A stretch of DNA of 44,698 bases, taken from the NCBI GenBank assembly GCA_031285905.1, contig JAITVH010000027.1:1-44698 (forward strand). The letters are read 5' to 3'. Both the position numbers and the translations under genes were made by a program. Position 1 is the stretch's first letter. Each line of letters starts with the position of its first letter. Source of the DNA: Prevotella sp. Its GTDB lineage: Bacteria; Bacteroidota; Bacteroidia; Bacteroidales; Dysgonomonadaceae. The notes under the pieces are model-generated. The model ran no database searches and was not told the origin of the DNA. It saw only the letters and a program-made list of their open reading frames with translations. Positions 1 to 9,116 of this stretch are shown here, piece after piece.

Positions 1-3000
1 CGTTCCTTATAAATATATGGACGAGTGATGTTCCAAGGAGAATATGAAGATAATTTATCGAGAGAGGTATCATACATAGATGCCAGCAACTCTGCTGCTA
101 CAGGTATATTTGTTGTATCCTTCACGCTGATAGTCCATGTTTCTTCCTGTCCCGGACGAAGTCTGTCGCGGAATACTTCCAGTTTCATTGTCAATTTAGT
201 ATCAGGAATGGTTTCTTCCTTTTTTAAGGAAACATTCTGACTATATAATTGCCCGTCTTTCATTGTAACCAGCGACAGGTTTACCTCATCTCCATACTCT
301 TGTTTATACGGAATGGTGAATATATGGTTAGAGTTGCTTAGTTTTATGAAACGCGCATCGAAGACTTTATCGTTGTTAACCAACTGATATAAGAGATAAG
401 TCTCTTTATCAGAAGAGCCATATATGACTTCAACAGGCTTGTCCTTACCAAAAACTGTATTTTTAGTTATAAACCATTCCTTTGTTTTTATAGGAGGTTT
501 TTTGTCACTATAAGAAAACAGGATAAAATCTTTTTGTTCTGTTATTTCCCGTTGTTTATCATCCAATGCGCTTATTCTGATCCTGTATTTTCCTGAAACC
601 GTATTCTTTAGCTTATTTTTCAAGGTAGTTTGGTCTCCCGCTTCAAATGATCCCTCTGTAATCTTGACTTTTATAGAATCATTTTCATCAAGGCTGAACA
701 TCATATATTTTCCCGATGCCTTTATCTCCTGACTCTCAAGATTGCGAGCCGTGATTTCAAATTTATAGTCACTTGCCTTTTCTATCTTATCAGGCAGATC
801 GATATTCATTACCATCGATACATTTCCCACAGAAAGGCCGTAATTCCCGTTCTGGGTTTCTCCGTTGAGGTCTGTAACTTTGGCTGAGATATTAAAGAGG
901 TAAATATTCTTATCATTTCCTATGCGTAACAAGCTTCTTCTATCATCTCCCGGTTGAGGCGTAAATGTGATCTCAAATGAGCCGTCTGCATCTGTTTTTA
1001 CAGAGCCTTCTGCAAATTGAGATCCATTGCCTGAACGCCAGAAACTAAACTGTTCACGGGTGATAGTATATTTTACTTCTGCATCCTGAAGGCTTACTCC
1101 CGAGAAGTTTTTAGCATGGCCTTTAATGGTGACTTCATCACCGAAAGTATATGTTTTTTCCGATTTGTCAAATGTGACTTCGAATGTCGGGCGTTTGTAT
1201 TCTTCTACTGAAAAATAATTGGAGTTATTTTCTACTTGTATGCTGTATTGTCCCAGAAGTCCGGCTTTAGGAAGAATGAATTCACCGAATACCGAACCGA
1301 ATTCATTTGATACCAATTCTTTTTCGGTGACAAGTTCTCCATTCGTATTGTACAGTCCGACTGTCATTTTCTTTTTTGTGACAGGCTTAGAATCTTTATT
1401 CAAAGTTATTGCCTTAAAATATACAGTTTGCCCCGGACGATAAATACTTCTGTCAATAAGAATAGAAGTTACATTTGTGACTTCCTGTCCACCATTTGAA
1501 TATTCCCATCGGTAACTTTGAGAGTATAGCTGTTGTTTATCTAAACAAGAGTCCTGGGCAAGTTCTATTTTGTATGATAGGTCATTTGACTTAATGACAC
1601 TGGTGTCCTGCTTATATATGGCAAGCCCCATTTCGTTTGTTCTCAAAATGCTTAACGGATTTATATCATCTACATTCCGTCCTGTAAATTCTTTGCTTCT
1701 GCTATCCTGAAATATTTTGATGGTCACGTCTTTCTGAGGCTGCCCTGTTATTCTGTCCACAACAAATATCTCATACTCATTCTTGGCTCTATTCCTGGAA
1801 AAAGATGTAAGAGATGATACTACAAAATTGAAATTTTGACTATTCTCTGTTTTTACTTCAGGATTGAAAGGGCTAAAGCAATATCTCCCTACCGGAAGCT
1901 TACCCAGATTTAATGATAGGGTATCGGCGTTATAGGTGGTTTTTGAAACCAGATCCAACGGGAAATCTTTTATCTTGGTATATTTTCCATCCTCGACCTT
2001 ATATAATTTGAAATCGGGCTTAGTCTCAAATTTCTGTGGATTTTTGTAATATAAATCTATTTTGATCTCATTCTGAGGATGATATAGAGAGGAGGCGTTT
2101 ATTTCTATGTTCGGTTGTTCTATTTGCTTCAATTCATCTTTTAGCAGATAGATGGCATAATAATCAGGATATTGTCCAATCCCTTTTTTCACCCAATCAT
2201 AAATAGCTTTGTTTCTTTTTGCCTGGTCATTATAAGGATAATTAATGACAATATGCTTAATAATCTCTATAGATGTTTCGTTATTCTGATATACTTTGTA
2301 TAATTCTTCGTATGCCTGGTCTACTTTTTCTTTTTCCGATCCCCAATATCTGTTTTTCAAGTAACTTATCCTGTCTATATCGGTAACGATAATGGTTGGC
2401 AACAGATTCCGGCTTAATAAATCTTTCAGATATTGCTGATAATATGTCAACTCACTATATTTTTTATCGGCTCCCGGTTCGATAGTCAATTTTACATATT
2501 CATTCGCGGGCAGGATCAGTTTCTCGATAGTCTGTCCGGTTGCAGAAGAATCGAATCCCTGGGGCAATTTTTTTGCCAGTTCGATAGTTCTCATCATCAG
2601 AAAATCGTATAGGGTAGGGTAGTAGCGTTCTCCATCTGAGCCTAAAAGTATGATATCGTCATATTCTTTTGTTGTATGTCCTTTCAGGTTATTTTTTTCC
2701 TTTACAGATAAATCAAGGTTTTCTATGATTTTATCTATAAAGATATTTTCAGTCCATTCCTTTATATCATCAGGTACTAAATCGCTTAATGCTGTTCTGC
2801 CCCGGATATTCCATCGGTTGTTTTCATAATAATTATAATATAATTCTGCCAGCATGGAATATAACAATGATTGTTCGTTAACATCATTGGCCTGAGTGGC
2901 AAGTGCTTCAAAGTCGGCAATCAGTTTAAGATTATTATCCTTATCTATCGATATATTATTCTTATTCTTGACGATAAGCGCTTTTACAACCTGCGTATTA

Positions 3001-3185
3001 TTCTTTTCGGCAATTGCTTTTAGAAGAATACTGTCTATTGCGGATATCGCAGATTGAGGAAGGCTTTCTTCCATAAACTTGTCGACTCTTTCCCATTCGC
3101 TTATATATTTATTGTTCGTTTTTTGCGCAGTCATTGTTAATACGCTGAATAAAAAGATTAAACAAATCAGATATTGCTTTTTCAT
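1..3185 (-). CDS. Alpha-2-macroglobulin family protein (partial, 3' end outside window)
   Basis: An open frame of 1061 codons runs without a stop from an ATG at 3185 to the left edge, so the C-terminus is missing. The first 21 residues (MKKQYLICLIFLFSVLTMTA then Q) form a signal peptide, so the protein is exported. After a long helical N-terminal region (about residues 25-340) come beta-rich MG-like segments. Around residue 577 is the block DRSIYRPGQTVYFKA, a hallmark of the bacterial A2M/MG2 region, followed by an EYKRPTFEV segment, also typical. Large Bacteroidetes members of this family are usually near 1900-2000 residues, so about half is present. Bacterial A2Ms are thought to trap proteases or act in envelope defence. 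Whether a thioester motif exists cannot be seen here. The family call is solid; function is inferred. Confidence 0.85.
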   Translation of the reverse strand, partial: MKKQYLICLIFLFSVLTMTAQKTNNKYISEWERVDKFMEESLPQSAISAIDSILLKAIAEKNNTQVVKALIVKNKNNISIDKDNNLKLIADFEALATQANDVNEQSLLYSMLAELYYNYYENNRWNIRGRTALSDLVPDDIKEWTENIFIDKIIENLDLSVKEKNNLKGHTTKEYDDIILLGSDGERYYPTLYDFLMMRTIELAKKLPQGFDSSATGQTIEKLILPANEYVKLTIEPGADKKYSELTYYQQYLKDLLSRNLLPTIIVTDIDRISYLKNRYWGSEKEKVDQAYEELYKVYQNNETSIEIIKHIVINYPYNDQAKRNKAIYDWVKKGIGQYPDYYAIYLLKDELKQIEQPNIEINASSLYHPQNEIKIDLYYKNPQKFETKPDFKLYKVEDGKYTKIKDFPLDLVSKTTYNADTLSLNLGKLPVGRYCFSPFNPEVKTENSQNFNFVVSSLTSFSRNRAKNEYEIFVVDRITGQPQKDVTIKIFQDSRSKEFTGRNVDDINPLSILRTNEMGLAIYKQDTSVIKSNDLSYKIELAQDSCLDKQQLYSQSYRWEYSNGGQEVTNVTSILIDRSIYRPGQTVYFKAITLNKDSKPVTKKKMTVGLYNTNGELVTEKELVSNEFGSVFGEFILPKAGLLGQYSIQVENNSNYFSVEEYKRPTFEVTFDKSEKTYTFGDEVTIKGHAKNFSGVSLQDAEVKYTITREQFSFWRSGNGSQFAEGSVKTDADGSFEITFTPQPGDDRRSLLRIGNDKNIYLFNISAKVTDLNGETQNGNYGLSVGNVSMVMNIDLPDKIEKASDYKFEITARNLESQEIKASGKYMMFSLDENDSIKVKITEGSFEAGDQTTLKNKLKNTVSGKYRIRISALDDKQREITEQKDFILFSYSDKKPPIKTKEWFITKNTVFGKDKPVEVIYGSSDKETYLLYQLVNNDKVFDARFIKLSNSNHIFTIPYKQEYGDEVNLSLVTMKDGQLYSQNVSLKKEETIPDTKLTMKLEVFRDRLRPGQEETWTISVKDTTNIPVAAELLASMYDTSLDKLSSYSPWNITRPYIYKE

Positions 3186-3278
3186 ATGTTGAGATTTATT
3201 TGTTTGCTTTATATTAGATGCTTGAATTTTGCAATTTGCATACAGAAGAGTGTTAAATTTATTAAACTCCGCTATTTA

Positions 3279-3638
3279 TTATTTAGTTAGAGTCATGCCC
3301 AACCATACAGCACCAATGCCAATCACACAACTTAATAGGGTATAAACAATGGCTAATAGCGTTTGGTTGTCGTTGATCAGTGTTAAAGTCTCGCTGGCAA
3401 AAGTGGAAAAGGTGGTGAATCCGCCGCAAAATCCTGTAATAAGAAGAAAGCGCAGGTTATTGGAGGGGATTAGATTAATAAAAAGGCCAATACAGAAACA
3501 GCCTAATATATTCACTGTAAAGGTTGCCAACGGGAAAGGAAATGGTTCTGACCTGACAATCAGAACCGAGGTAAGAAAGCGCAATATGCTGCCTGCAGCC
3601 CCGCCTACGCCAACTAATAGTATTTGTTTTATTAACAT
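3279..3638 (-). CDS. crcB: Fluoride ion channel CrcB/Fluc
   Basis: This 119-residue protein has four hydrophobic segments, the usual size and topology of Fluc fluoride channels, which export fluoride as antiparallel dimers in the inner membrane. Family signatures are visible: VGGAAGSILRF near the N-terminus, the TFTVNILGCF segment of TM2 with its conserved Asn, and GFCGGFTTFSTF in TM3, the polar track. The start is the only sensible ATG, directly before the conserved GVGGAAGS block. The gene stands alone, 93 bp upstream of the alpha-2-macroglobulin gene and divergent from the helicase gene. I saw no fluoride riboswitch upstream. A TAnnTTTG element (minus strand 3644-3651) lies only five bases before the ATG, which would make the transcript nearly leaderless if it is used. 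Confidence 0.93.
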   Translation of the reverse strand: MLIKQILLVGVGGAAGSILRFLTSVLIVRSEPFPFPLATFTVNILGCFCIGLFINLIPSNNLRFLLITGFCGGFTTFSTFASETLTLINDNQTLLAIVYTLLSCVIGIGAVWLGMTLTK

Positions 3639-3820
3639 ATCCCCAAATTTACGAGATTATTTTCAAATACGTTTCCAAACCGGGAATATTAATAGGATGA
3701 ACAGACAAAATCTTATATAATAAGGATATCTGTCAGATTGATTTAAAAGATTAGGCAATTTGTTCATGAATAATGTTGATAAAAATAGCAGGAGGGATTT
3801 TCAAACTCATAAGTTAGCAT

Positions 3821-3828
3821 TATCTTTG
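3821..3828 (+). promoter_or_regulatory. Predicted Bacteroidetes -7 promoter element for the UvrD/PcrA helicase gene
   Basis: The sequence TATCTTTG matches the Bacteroidetes primary-sigma -7 consensus TAnnTTTG and lies 17 bp before the ATG at 3846, implying a very short leader. No clear -33 element was identified. Confidence 0.55.
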
Positions 3829-3845
3829 TTTCCGAATTTATCCCT

Positions 3846-6206
3846 ATGAATAATTTACTGGAACAACTGAACGGGCAGCAGCGTGAGGCCGTAGAATATA
3901 TTGACGGGCCGTCCCTGATCATTGCGGGTGCAGGATCGGGTAAAACGCGTGTATTGACATATAAGATAGCTTACCTGATGCAGACAGGTTTTCACCCGCA
4001 AAGCATCCTGGCGCTTACTTTTACAAACAAGGCGGCTCGTGAGATGAAGGAACGTATTGCCCAGCTGATAGGTTGGCAGTATGCCCGTTATCTTTGGATG
4101 GGAACTTTTCACTCGGTTTTTTCGCGTATTTTACGTACCGAATCGGAACGGATAGGATTTACGGCTAACTTCACAATTTTCGATTCGGCGGATTCCCGTA
4201 ACCTTATAAAAACGATCATCAAACAATACCAGTTGGATGATAAAGTATATAAACCGGCACGCGTACAGGCTACGATATCGAATGCTAAAAATGCGCTGAT
4301 ATCGCCGCAAATGTATGCTCAAAATAAGGAACTGTTGGAATACGATCAACGGTCGAAAATGCCGGCTATTAAAGATATTTACAGGGAATATAACAATCGG
4401 CTGAAGGCTTCGAATACGATGGATTTTGACGATTTGCTGTTTTATACCAATCGTCTGTTTCGCGATCATCCCGATGTCTTAAAAAGTTATCAGGAGCGTT
4501 TCCGGTTTATACTGGTAGATGAGTATCAGGATACTAACTTTGCCCAATATCTTGTGGTGAAGCAACTGGCAGATGCACATCACCGTGTATGTGTGGTGGG
4601 AGATGATGCACAGAGCATCTACTCGTTCCGCGGAGCGAATATCGAGAATATACTGAAATTTAAAGAGGTATATCCGGAGGCTAAATTATTTAAGCTGGAA
4701 CGTAATTACCGTTCGACACAAAATATCGTCAATGCCGCCAATAGCCTGATCAAACAAAACAGGGGACAAATAGAGAAGACCATATATTCAGAAAACGATG
4801 CAGGCGAACGGATTGAAATTACCAGCGCTTTTTCCGACTTTGAAGAAGGGGTAATTGTATCGAACAAGATATGGGATCTCAGGCGTGATAAGAAAGCGCC
4901 ATACAGCGACTTTGTGATTCTTTACCGCACCAATGCGCAGTCTCGTATATTCGAGGAGGCTTTACGGAAAAAGAATATACCATACCGCATCTATGGCGGA
5001 CTATCGTTTTATCAGCGTAAGGAGATAAAAGATGTGATCGCCTACTTCCGCATGGTGGTCAACCCGTATGATGAAGAAGCATTTAAACGTATTATCAATT
5101 TTCCAACCCGCGGAATAGGTAATACGACCGTTACTAAAATTGCCGATGCGGCGCGGCTTCATAATGTAAGCCTATGGGAAGTAATAGGTGATCCGCTGGG
5201 TTACAATCTGAATATAAATGCAGGTACAGCTAAGAAACTTGGAGATTTCAGAGAACTGATAGAAGGTTTTATACTTCAATTGAACGAACTGAATGCTTAC
5301 GAGATATCTACTAAGGTAGTCAAAGAGAGCGGTATTGCCAGCGAGGCATATCAGGATCAAACACCTGAAGGAATGAGCCGTCAAGAGAATTTACAGGAAC
5401 TGCTGGGTGGTATTCATGAGTTTTGTGAATCGCGCCGGGAAGAAGGGCTTGGAGGCATCAGCCTGATGGATTTCCTCTCGGAGGTATCGTTACTGAGCGA
5501 TCAGGATACGGACAAAGAGGCTGAGAAAGAGAAAGTGACCATGATGACTGTTCATGCCGCTAAAGGATTGGAATTTAACAATGTCTTTATTGTGGGGCTC
5601 GAAGAAGATCTTTTCCCTTCGGCAATGGTAAAAGATGAATTCGGAAAACCGAGAGACAGAGAGCTGGAAGAAGAACGCCGCTTATTCTATGTAGCTATTA
5701 CCCGTGCCAGAGAGTTTTGCATGATAACCTGGGCTAAACAACGTTTCCGTAACGGGCAGATGAATTTTTGCAAAAAGAGTTGTTTCTTACGCGATTTAAA
5801 AAAAGAATTCCTAAATGGAGATATTGATGAGTTGGAGAATAATAACTTCGGAGTTTTAAATCGTCCCGAAACATATACCAAAGAGTTGTTCGATTACAGC
5901 AAAAGTTCCGATCTGGGATTTAATATGCCGTCCCGTCCGGCTTCGACACCGGTAGAAAAAAGTCCATCCCCGATACCTTCCCGCGGCAGGCTGGTAAATG
6001 CCAGAACGGCTACACCAAAACCATCGGCAGGGATAAATAGCGGTGAGGTGGAAGTGGGAGCCATGATAAAACATGAACGTTTCGGGATAGGCAAAGTGAC
6101 TGCCATAACGGGTGATCCCGACAGCCGTAAAGCGACTGTGGAATTTGAAAATTCGGGAGTAAAACAGTTATTGCTGAAGTTTGCCCGTTTCGAAGTCATC
6201 GGATAA
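3846..6206 (+). CDS. uvrD: ATP-dependent DNA helicase UvrD/PcrA (superfamily 1)
   Basis: This 786-residue SF1A helicase unwinds DNA 3' to 5' in nucleotide-excision and mismatch repair and clears stalled forks. All motifs are present: Q-motif LNGQQREAV, Walker A GAGSGKT (residues 28-34), motif Ia TFTNKAAREMKER, motif II VDEYQDTN, motif III GDDAQSIYSFRGA, motif IV RNYRST, motif V TVHAAKGLEFNNVF and motif VI RRLFYVAITRARE. The last 55 residues (VGAMIKHERFGIGKVTAI onward) form the Tudor-like C-terminal domain of PcrA that contacts RNA polymerase, so it resembles PcrA at least as much as E. coli UvrD. Length is normal. It is monocistronic, with a -7 promoter element just upstream, and converges with the sigma-factor gene. 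Confidence 0.95.
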   Translation: MNNLLEQLNGQQREAVEYIDGPSLIIAGAGSGKTRVLTYKIAYLMQTGFHPQSILALTFTNKAAREMKERIAQLIGWQYARYLWMGTFHSVFSRILRTESERIGFTANFTIFDSADSRNLIKTIIKQYQLDDKVYKPARVQATISNAKNALISPQMYAQNKELLEYDQRSKMPAIKDIYREYNNRLKASNTMDFDDLLFYTNRLFRDHPDVLKSYQERFRFILVDEYQDTNFAQYLVVKQLADAHHRVCVVGDDAQSIYSFRGANIENILKFKEVYPEAKLFKLERNYRSTQNIVNAANSLIKQNRGQIEKTIYSENDAGERIEITSAFSDFEEGVIVSNKIWDLRRDKKAPYSDFVILYRTNAQSRIFEEALRKKNIPYRIYGGLSFYQRKEIKDVIAYFRMVVNPYDEEAFKRIINFPTRGIGNTTVTKIADAARLHNVSLWEVIGDPLGYNLNINAGTAKKLGDFRELIEGFILQLNELNAYEISTKVVKESGIASEAYQDQTPEGMSRQENLQELLGGIHEFCESRREEGLGGISLMDFLSEVSLLSDQDTDKEAEKEKVTMMTVHAAKGLEFNNVFIVGLEEDLFPSAMVKDEFGKPRDRELEEERRLFYVAITRAREFCMITWAKQRFRNGQMNFCKKSCFLRDLKKEFLNGDIDELENNNFGVLNRPETYTKELFDYSKSSDLGFNMPSRPASTPVEKSPSPIPSRGRLVNARTATPKPSAGINSGEVEVGAMIKHERFGIGKVTAITGDPDSRKATVEFENSGVKQLLLKFARFEVIG

Positions 6207-6267
6207 AAAAGTGCACCCCGTGTTTAAGAGTGCACCCTTTGTGTGTATAGATAGAATTGTGTATTGA

Positions 6268-6858
6268 TTACATTGTCAATACAATATTATTTTCTTCGGC
6301 CATACGCCTGATATTCAGTATGGCATAGCGCATACGTCCTAATGCGGTATTAATACTCACCCCCGTGATATCGGCTATTTCCTTAAAGCTTAAGTCCTGA
6401 TAATAACGCATTTCCAATACCTCTTTCTGGCTATCGGGAAGGTAAGATATCAACTTCCTTATATCGGATGTGATCTGCATACTGATCATCTGGTCTTCGA
6501 TAGTGCCATCGCACAGGGCCGGATTATTCAGTAAATCGATAGGGGCTTCATCATTGGATACTGTATTCTCGTTCTTCTCCTGACGGAAATGATCGATAAT
6601 GAGATTGTGGGCAATGCGTGAAATCCATGCCCTGAATTTACCGTTTTCGGTATACCTGCCTTGTTTGATGGTTATGATAGCTTTAATGAAAGTCTCCTGG
6701 AAAATATCTTCCGATAGTTCTTTATTGCGTACAATGAAATAGATATAATTGTACACATTCTGTTTGTGCCTGTTCAATAAGATATCAAAAGCAAGATTGT
6801 TGCCGTTAGAATAATCTTTGACCAATTGTTCGTCGGTCATCTTTAATAATTCATCCAT
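6268..6858 (-). CDS. RNA polymerase sigma factor, sigma-70/ECF type
   Basis: This 196-residue protein has the two-domain layout of ECF-like sigma factors. Region 2 (about residues 22-95) includes AFDILLNRHKQNVYNYIYF and the DIFQETFIKA core-binding/-10 melting segment. Region 4 (about residues 130-185) includes SYLPDSQKEVLEMRYYQDLSFKEIADITG followed by the recognition helix VSINTALGRMRYA. No anti-sigma factor gene lies next to it: the neighbours are the convergent helicase gene and the divergent ABM lipoprotein gene. It may therefore be one of the stand-alone Bacteroidetes sigma factors rather than a FecI-type one paired with a TonB receptor. The minus-strand TAAATTTG at 6955-6962 is a possible -7 element with a leader of about 90 nt. 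Regulon unknown. Confidence 0.9.
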   Translation of the reverse strand: MDELLKMTDEQLVKDYSNGNNLAFDILLNRHKQNVYNYIYFIVRNKELSEDIFQETFIKAIITIKQGRYTENGKFRAWISRIAHNLIIDHFRQEKNENTVSNDEAPIDLLNNPALCDGTIEDQMISMQITSDIRKLISYLPDSQKEVLEMRYYQDLSFKEIADITGVSINTALGRMRYAILNIRRMAEENNIVLTM

Positions 6859-6954
6859 TGCTCTATATATTAAAAAAATTCAGAGTAATGTCTAATCTAT
6901 AGGCGTAAGAGTTTATGTTATTAATAGTTTCATATTAGCAATACAAATAAAAAA

Positions 6955-6962
6955 CAAATTTA
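6955..6962 (-). promoter_or_regulatory. Possible -7 promoter element for the sigma-factor gene
   Basis: On the minus strand this reads TAAATTTG, a match to TAnnTTTG, 97 bp upstream of the sigma-factor ATG. The long leader and AT-rich surroundings keep confidence low. Confidence 0.35.
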
Positions 6963-7033
6963 TCGAAAGAACAACCCCTGAAAACATATTTAACATAATC
7001 TGACATAATCAGGAGATTTATTTGTAAAAAATG

Positions 7034-7041
7034 TATCTTTG
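7034..7041 (+). promoter_or_regulatory. Predicted -7 promoter element for the ABM lipoprotein gene
   Basis: TATCTTTG matches TAnnTTTG and lies 54 bp before the ATG at 7096, giving a leader of about 45 nt. Confidence 0.5.
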
Positions 7042-7095
7042 TTCCGGTAAATGTAAAAAAATAACTAATACAGGAATCATTAATTATATTGCATT

Positions 7096-7503
7096 ATGAA
7101 AAAGATCTTATTGGCCGTTATTTTAGGGACATTCTTCCTTTCCGGATGTATGAAGACTACAGAAAAGGAAACGAAGACTATTATTGTTAAAACCGATGGT
7201 GAAGAACGTACGGGAGATGAGTTGAAAATTGTAGCTGTTATTAAAATTAAGCCGGAAGCAGTAACGGATATTCTGCCGATATTTCAGGCTGTAGTGCAGG
7301 GAAGCCAGGAAGAAGAAGGCTGTATTTCATACAATCTTCATCAGGATGTATCCGATCCTACGAAGTTTATCATGCTGGAAGAATGGAGGTCTCAGGCTGC
7401 TATCGATTTTCATAACAATACTGATCACTACAAAACGTTTAAAGCCGCTTCGGCCGATATGGTAGCCGGGATGGAGGTTTCGATTATGAAATTGGTATAT
7501 TAA
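7096..7503 (+). CDS. ABM-domain (putative quinol monooxygenase) lipoprotein
   Basis: This 135-residue protein starts with a lipoprotein signal ending in the lipobox LSGC (Cys18), so it is predicted to be membrane anchored. Residues about 43-135 form an antibiotic-biosynthesis-monooxygenase (ABM) dimeric ferredoxin-like fold: KIVAVIKIKPEAV, the EEEGCISYNLHQD segment, FIMLEEWRSQAAIDFHN and HYKTF. ABM proteins of the YgiN type act on quinols or other small aromatic molecules; the substrate here is unknown. A cytoplasmic-type paralogue without a signal peptide is encoded at 18659-18949 and shares the YDLHQD and LEIWKSQVAID blocks. The gene is monocistronic, with a -7 element upstream and a strong hairpin downstream. 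Confidence 0.85.
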   Translation: MKKILLAVILGTFFLSGCMKTTEKETKTIIVKTDGEERTGDELKIVAVIKIKPEAVTDILPIFQAVVQGSQEEEGCISYNLHQDVSDPTKFIMLEEWRSQAAIDFHNNTDHYKTFKAASADMVAGMEVSIMKLVY

Positions 7504-7522
7504 TTATACGCTTCTATAAAAT

Positions 7523-7557
7523 AAAAAGTACTGTCCGAAACGAACAGTACTTTTTTT
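7523..7557. terminator. Bidirectional intrinsic terminator between the ABM gene and aqpZ
   Basis: The stem AAAAAGTACTGT pairs with ACAGTACTTTTT around a short CG-AAA-CG loop region and is flanked by A-run and T-run. It can serve the plus-strand ABM gene and the minus-strand aquaporin gene. Confidence 0.85.
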
Positions 7558-7579
7558 ATCCCATACCGGGTAGTTATTT

Positions 7580-8260
7580 TTATTCTTTTTCTGTATCGAT
7601 AGCTTTCCATACAAGGGCAGACAGAGCAGCACCAAGGAATGGGGCAACGATGAACAACCAAAGCTGTGCAAGGGCTTTCCCGCCTTCTATAGCGTCGAAT
7701 AAGGCAGGGCCAATGCTACGGGCAGGGTTGACAGATGTACCTGTGATAGGAATACATACAATGTGTACCAGCACCAAGGCAAGACCGATAGCCACACCGG
7801 CAAATTGGTTGTTTGCACCTTTGGAAGTTACGCCAAGCACAACCAATACAAAGATGAAAGTAAATACTGTCTCAGCGATGAAAGCTGTTACTACAGCACC
7901 TTCGGCGAAGCCGTTTGCACCTGTAAGTGTTGTGGTAGAACCCGAATCTTTAGCCAATATGTACAATATGGCTGAGCCGATAATCGCCCCGATGACCTGA
8001 AAGATCATATACATGGCTGCATCTTTGCCTGAAATCTTTTTAGATAGCAGCAAGCCTAATGTGATAGCGGGGTTGATATGGCACCCTGATACCTTTCCTA
8101 TTGTATATACCATTGCCAATACGGCCAAACCAAAAGCAAAAGCCACACCCAATGTACCCACGGACGCAAACGGTTGTCCTGCGCCGGCAAATACAGCAGC
8201 ACCACAACCCATGAGAACAAGAACCATCGTTCCGATCATCTCTGCCAAATACTTTTTCAT
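7580..8260 (-). CDS. aqpZ: Aquaporin Z-like water channel
   Basis: This 226-residue integral membrane protein has the internally duplicated six-helix MIP fold. Both pore NPA motifs are visible, in GCHINPAITLGLL (first half) and GTSVNPARSIGPALF (second half). The Arg after the second NPA is the selectivity-filter Arg. The first helix begins MKKYLAEMIGTMVLVLMGCG, standard for AqpZ, so the start is secure. The short NPA-flanking loops and normal length favour a water-specific aquaporin over a glycerol facilitator. The gene is monocistronic. A possible -7 element lies at 8376-8383 on the minus strand, which would leave a leader of about 110 nt. Confidence 0.94.
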   Translation of the reverse strand: MKKYLAEMIGTMVLVLMGCGAAVFAGAGQPFASVGTLGVAFAFGLAVLAMVYTIGKVSGCHINPAITLGLLLSKKISGKDAAMYMIFQVIGAIIGSAILYILAKDSGSTTTLTGANGFAEGAVVTAFIAETVFTFIFVLVVLGVTSKGANNQFAGVAIGLALVLVHIVCIPITGTSVNPARSIGPALFDAIEGGKALAQLWLFIVAPFLGAALSALVWKAIDTEKE

Positions 8261-8615
8261 GAAGTCTAAATTTTTATTATTAATAAATTAAGGAAATTCT
8301 TATAATGTGAGTAATATCGTATATAACGTTTCATCAATGATTGTGTTGAATGAATATATGTAAAATTTGTTATAGCAAATATATAAAATATTAGTAAATG
8401 GATTATGTTTTTGGATGAAAATGTGAAGTAATATTAATTAATATATTATTAAGGGGAATCGTAGGAGAATTTTTCATCTTTTTTTTTCGAATTTATCTAT
8501 AGGTTGTAGGGGCAGGTCTTGTGCCTGCCTGCAACAATCGGGCAACCACAAGGGATTGCCCCTACGGGAAACAATAACAGATAAATAACAATAAAAAAGA
8601 AAAAGAAAAAGAATT
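8261..8615. other. Intergenic region between aqpZ and the HTH gene: AT-rich leader plus a REP-like palindrome
   Basis: About 220 bp next to aqpZ is very AT-rich and holds only a candidate minus-strand -7 element (TATATTTG, 8376-8383). The rest holds the 60-bp REP-like palindrome at 8506-8565 and an A/G-rich run just before the ATG at 8616. No convincing gene is seen. Confidence 0.6.
8506..8565. repeat. REP-pair-like palindrome (GTAG-headed, CCCTTGTGG family), copy A
   Basis: The element starts GTAGGGGCAGG and ends GGATTGCCCCTAC. Its arms are imperfect inverted repeats sharing the core of the palindrome inside the RAYT gene at 39 kb (core CCACAAGGGATTGCCCCTAC in the right arm). The GTAG head before a G-rich stem is the known signature of REP elements moved by RAYT transposases. 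It lies 50 bp upstream of the HTH gene. Confidence 0.75.
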
Positions 8616-9116
8616 ATGAAGTACACAGAAAAACTGGTAAGGACAATGATCAATATGATCGAAACTGATCTGTTCACCATCGCGGAAATATGCGAGTCAT
8701 TGGATATAAGCCGAAAAACATACTATCAGTGGTATGAAAACAAGCCTGAGTTCAGAAAAGCCATCGAAGAAGCGAAAGAAAGATGTGAGGAGATGTTGGT
8801 GGCACTTGCACGAAGGTCTCTAAAGGAAAAGCTGGAAGGATATAGAATAAAAGAAACAAAGAGAGAGTATGAACCGTCCCCAAGTAACCCGAATGTATCT
8901 ATCCTCAAGAAAGAGATTATTAAAGAAAAGGAAGTAGCTCCTGTTATGGCAGCTATCAAGTTTGTTATTGAACGCAACGACCGTAAGAAAAAAGAGAAAG
9001 AGGATAAGGAAATAAAAGAGCCTAAGCCATGGATTATAGAGACTACCGATCCGGAGCTGGGCACTGTGATGAAGCAGGCGATAGAAAGATTGCAGACATG
9101 GAAAAAGCCAGGATAA
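8616..9116 (+). CDS. Phage-type helix-turn-helix DNA-binding protein (phBC6A51/small-terminase-like)
   Basis: This 166-residue protein has an N-terminal HTH (about residues 15-45: FTIAEICESLDISRKTYYQW, then YENKPEFRKAIEEAKER) that resembles the phBC6A51-type domain found in small terminase subunits and related phage proteins. The rest is highly charged and helical (KKEIIKEKEVAPVMAAIKFVIERND), with a KEKEDKEIKEPKPW stretch. No large terminase or other phage gene is nearby, so it is an orphan: a prophage remnant or a domesticated DNA-binding protein. A purine-rich run directly precedes the ATG and a REP-like element lies 50 bp upstream. The HTH call is good; the terminase link is inferred. Confidence 0.65.
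   Translation: MKYTEKLVRTMINMIETDLFTIAEICESLDISRKTYYQWYENKPEFRKAIEEAKERCEEMLVALARRSLKEKLEGYRIKETKREYEPSPSNPNVSILKKEIIKEKEVAPVMAAIKFVIERNDRKKKEKEDKEIKEPKPWIIETTDPELGTVMKQAIERLQTWKKPG

Noticed and set aside
3349-3720. 123-codon plus-strand frame opposite crcB
   Set aside because: It is the antisense shadow of crcB, which has clear Fluc motifs.
3639-3845. Fluoride riboswitch upstream of crcB
   Set aside because: I looked for the crcB-motif core on the minus strand and saw none; the spacing from the candidate promoter to the ATG leaves no room for an aptamer.
6207-6267. Terminator between the helicase and sigma-factor genes
   Set aside because: The GTGCACCC sequence is present twice but as a direct repeat; only the 6-bp palindrome GTGCAC could pair, with a 13-nt loop and no T-run, so it is too weak to call.
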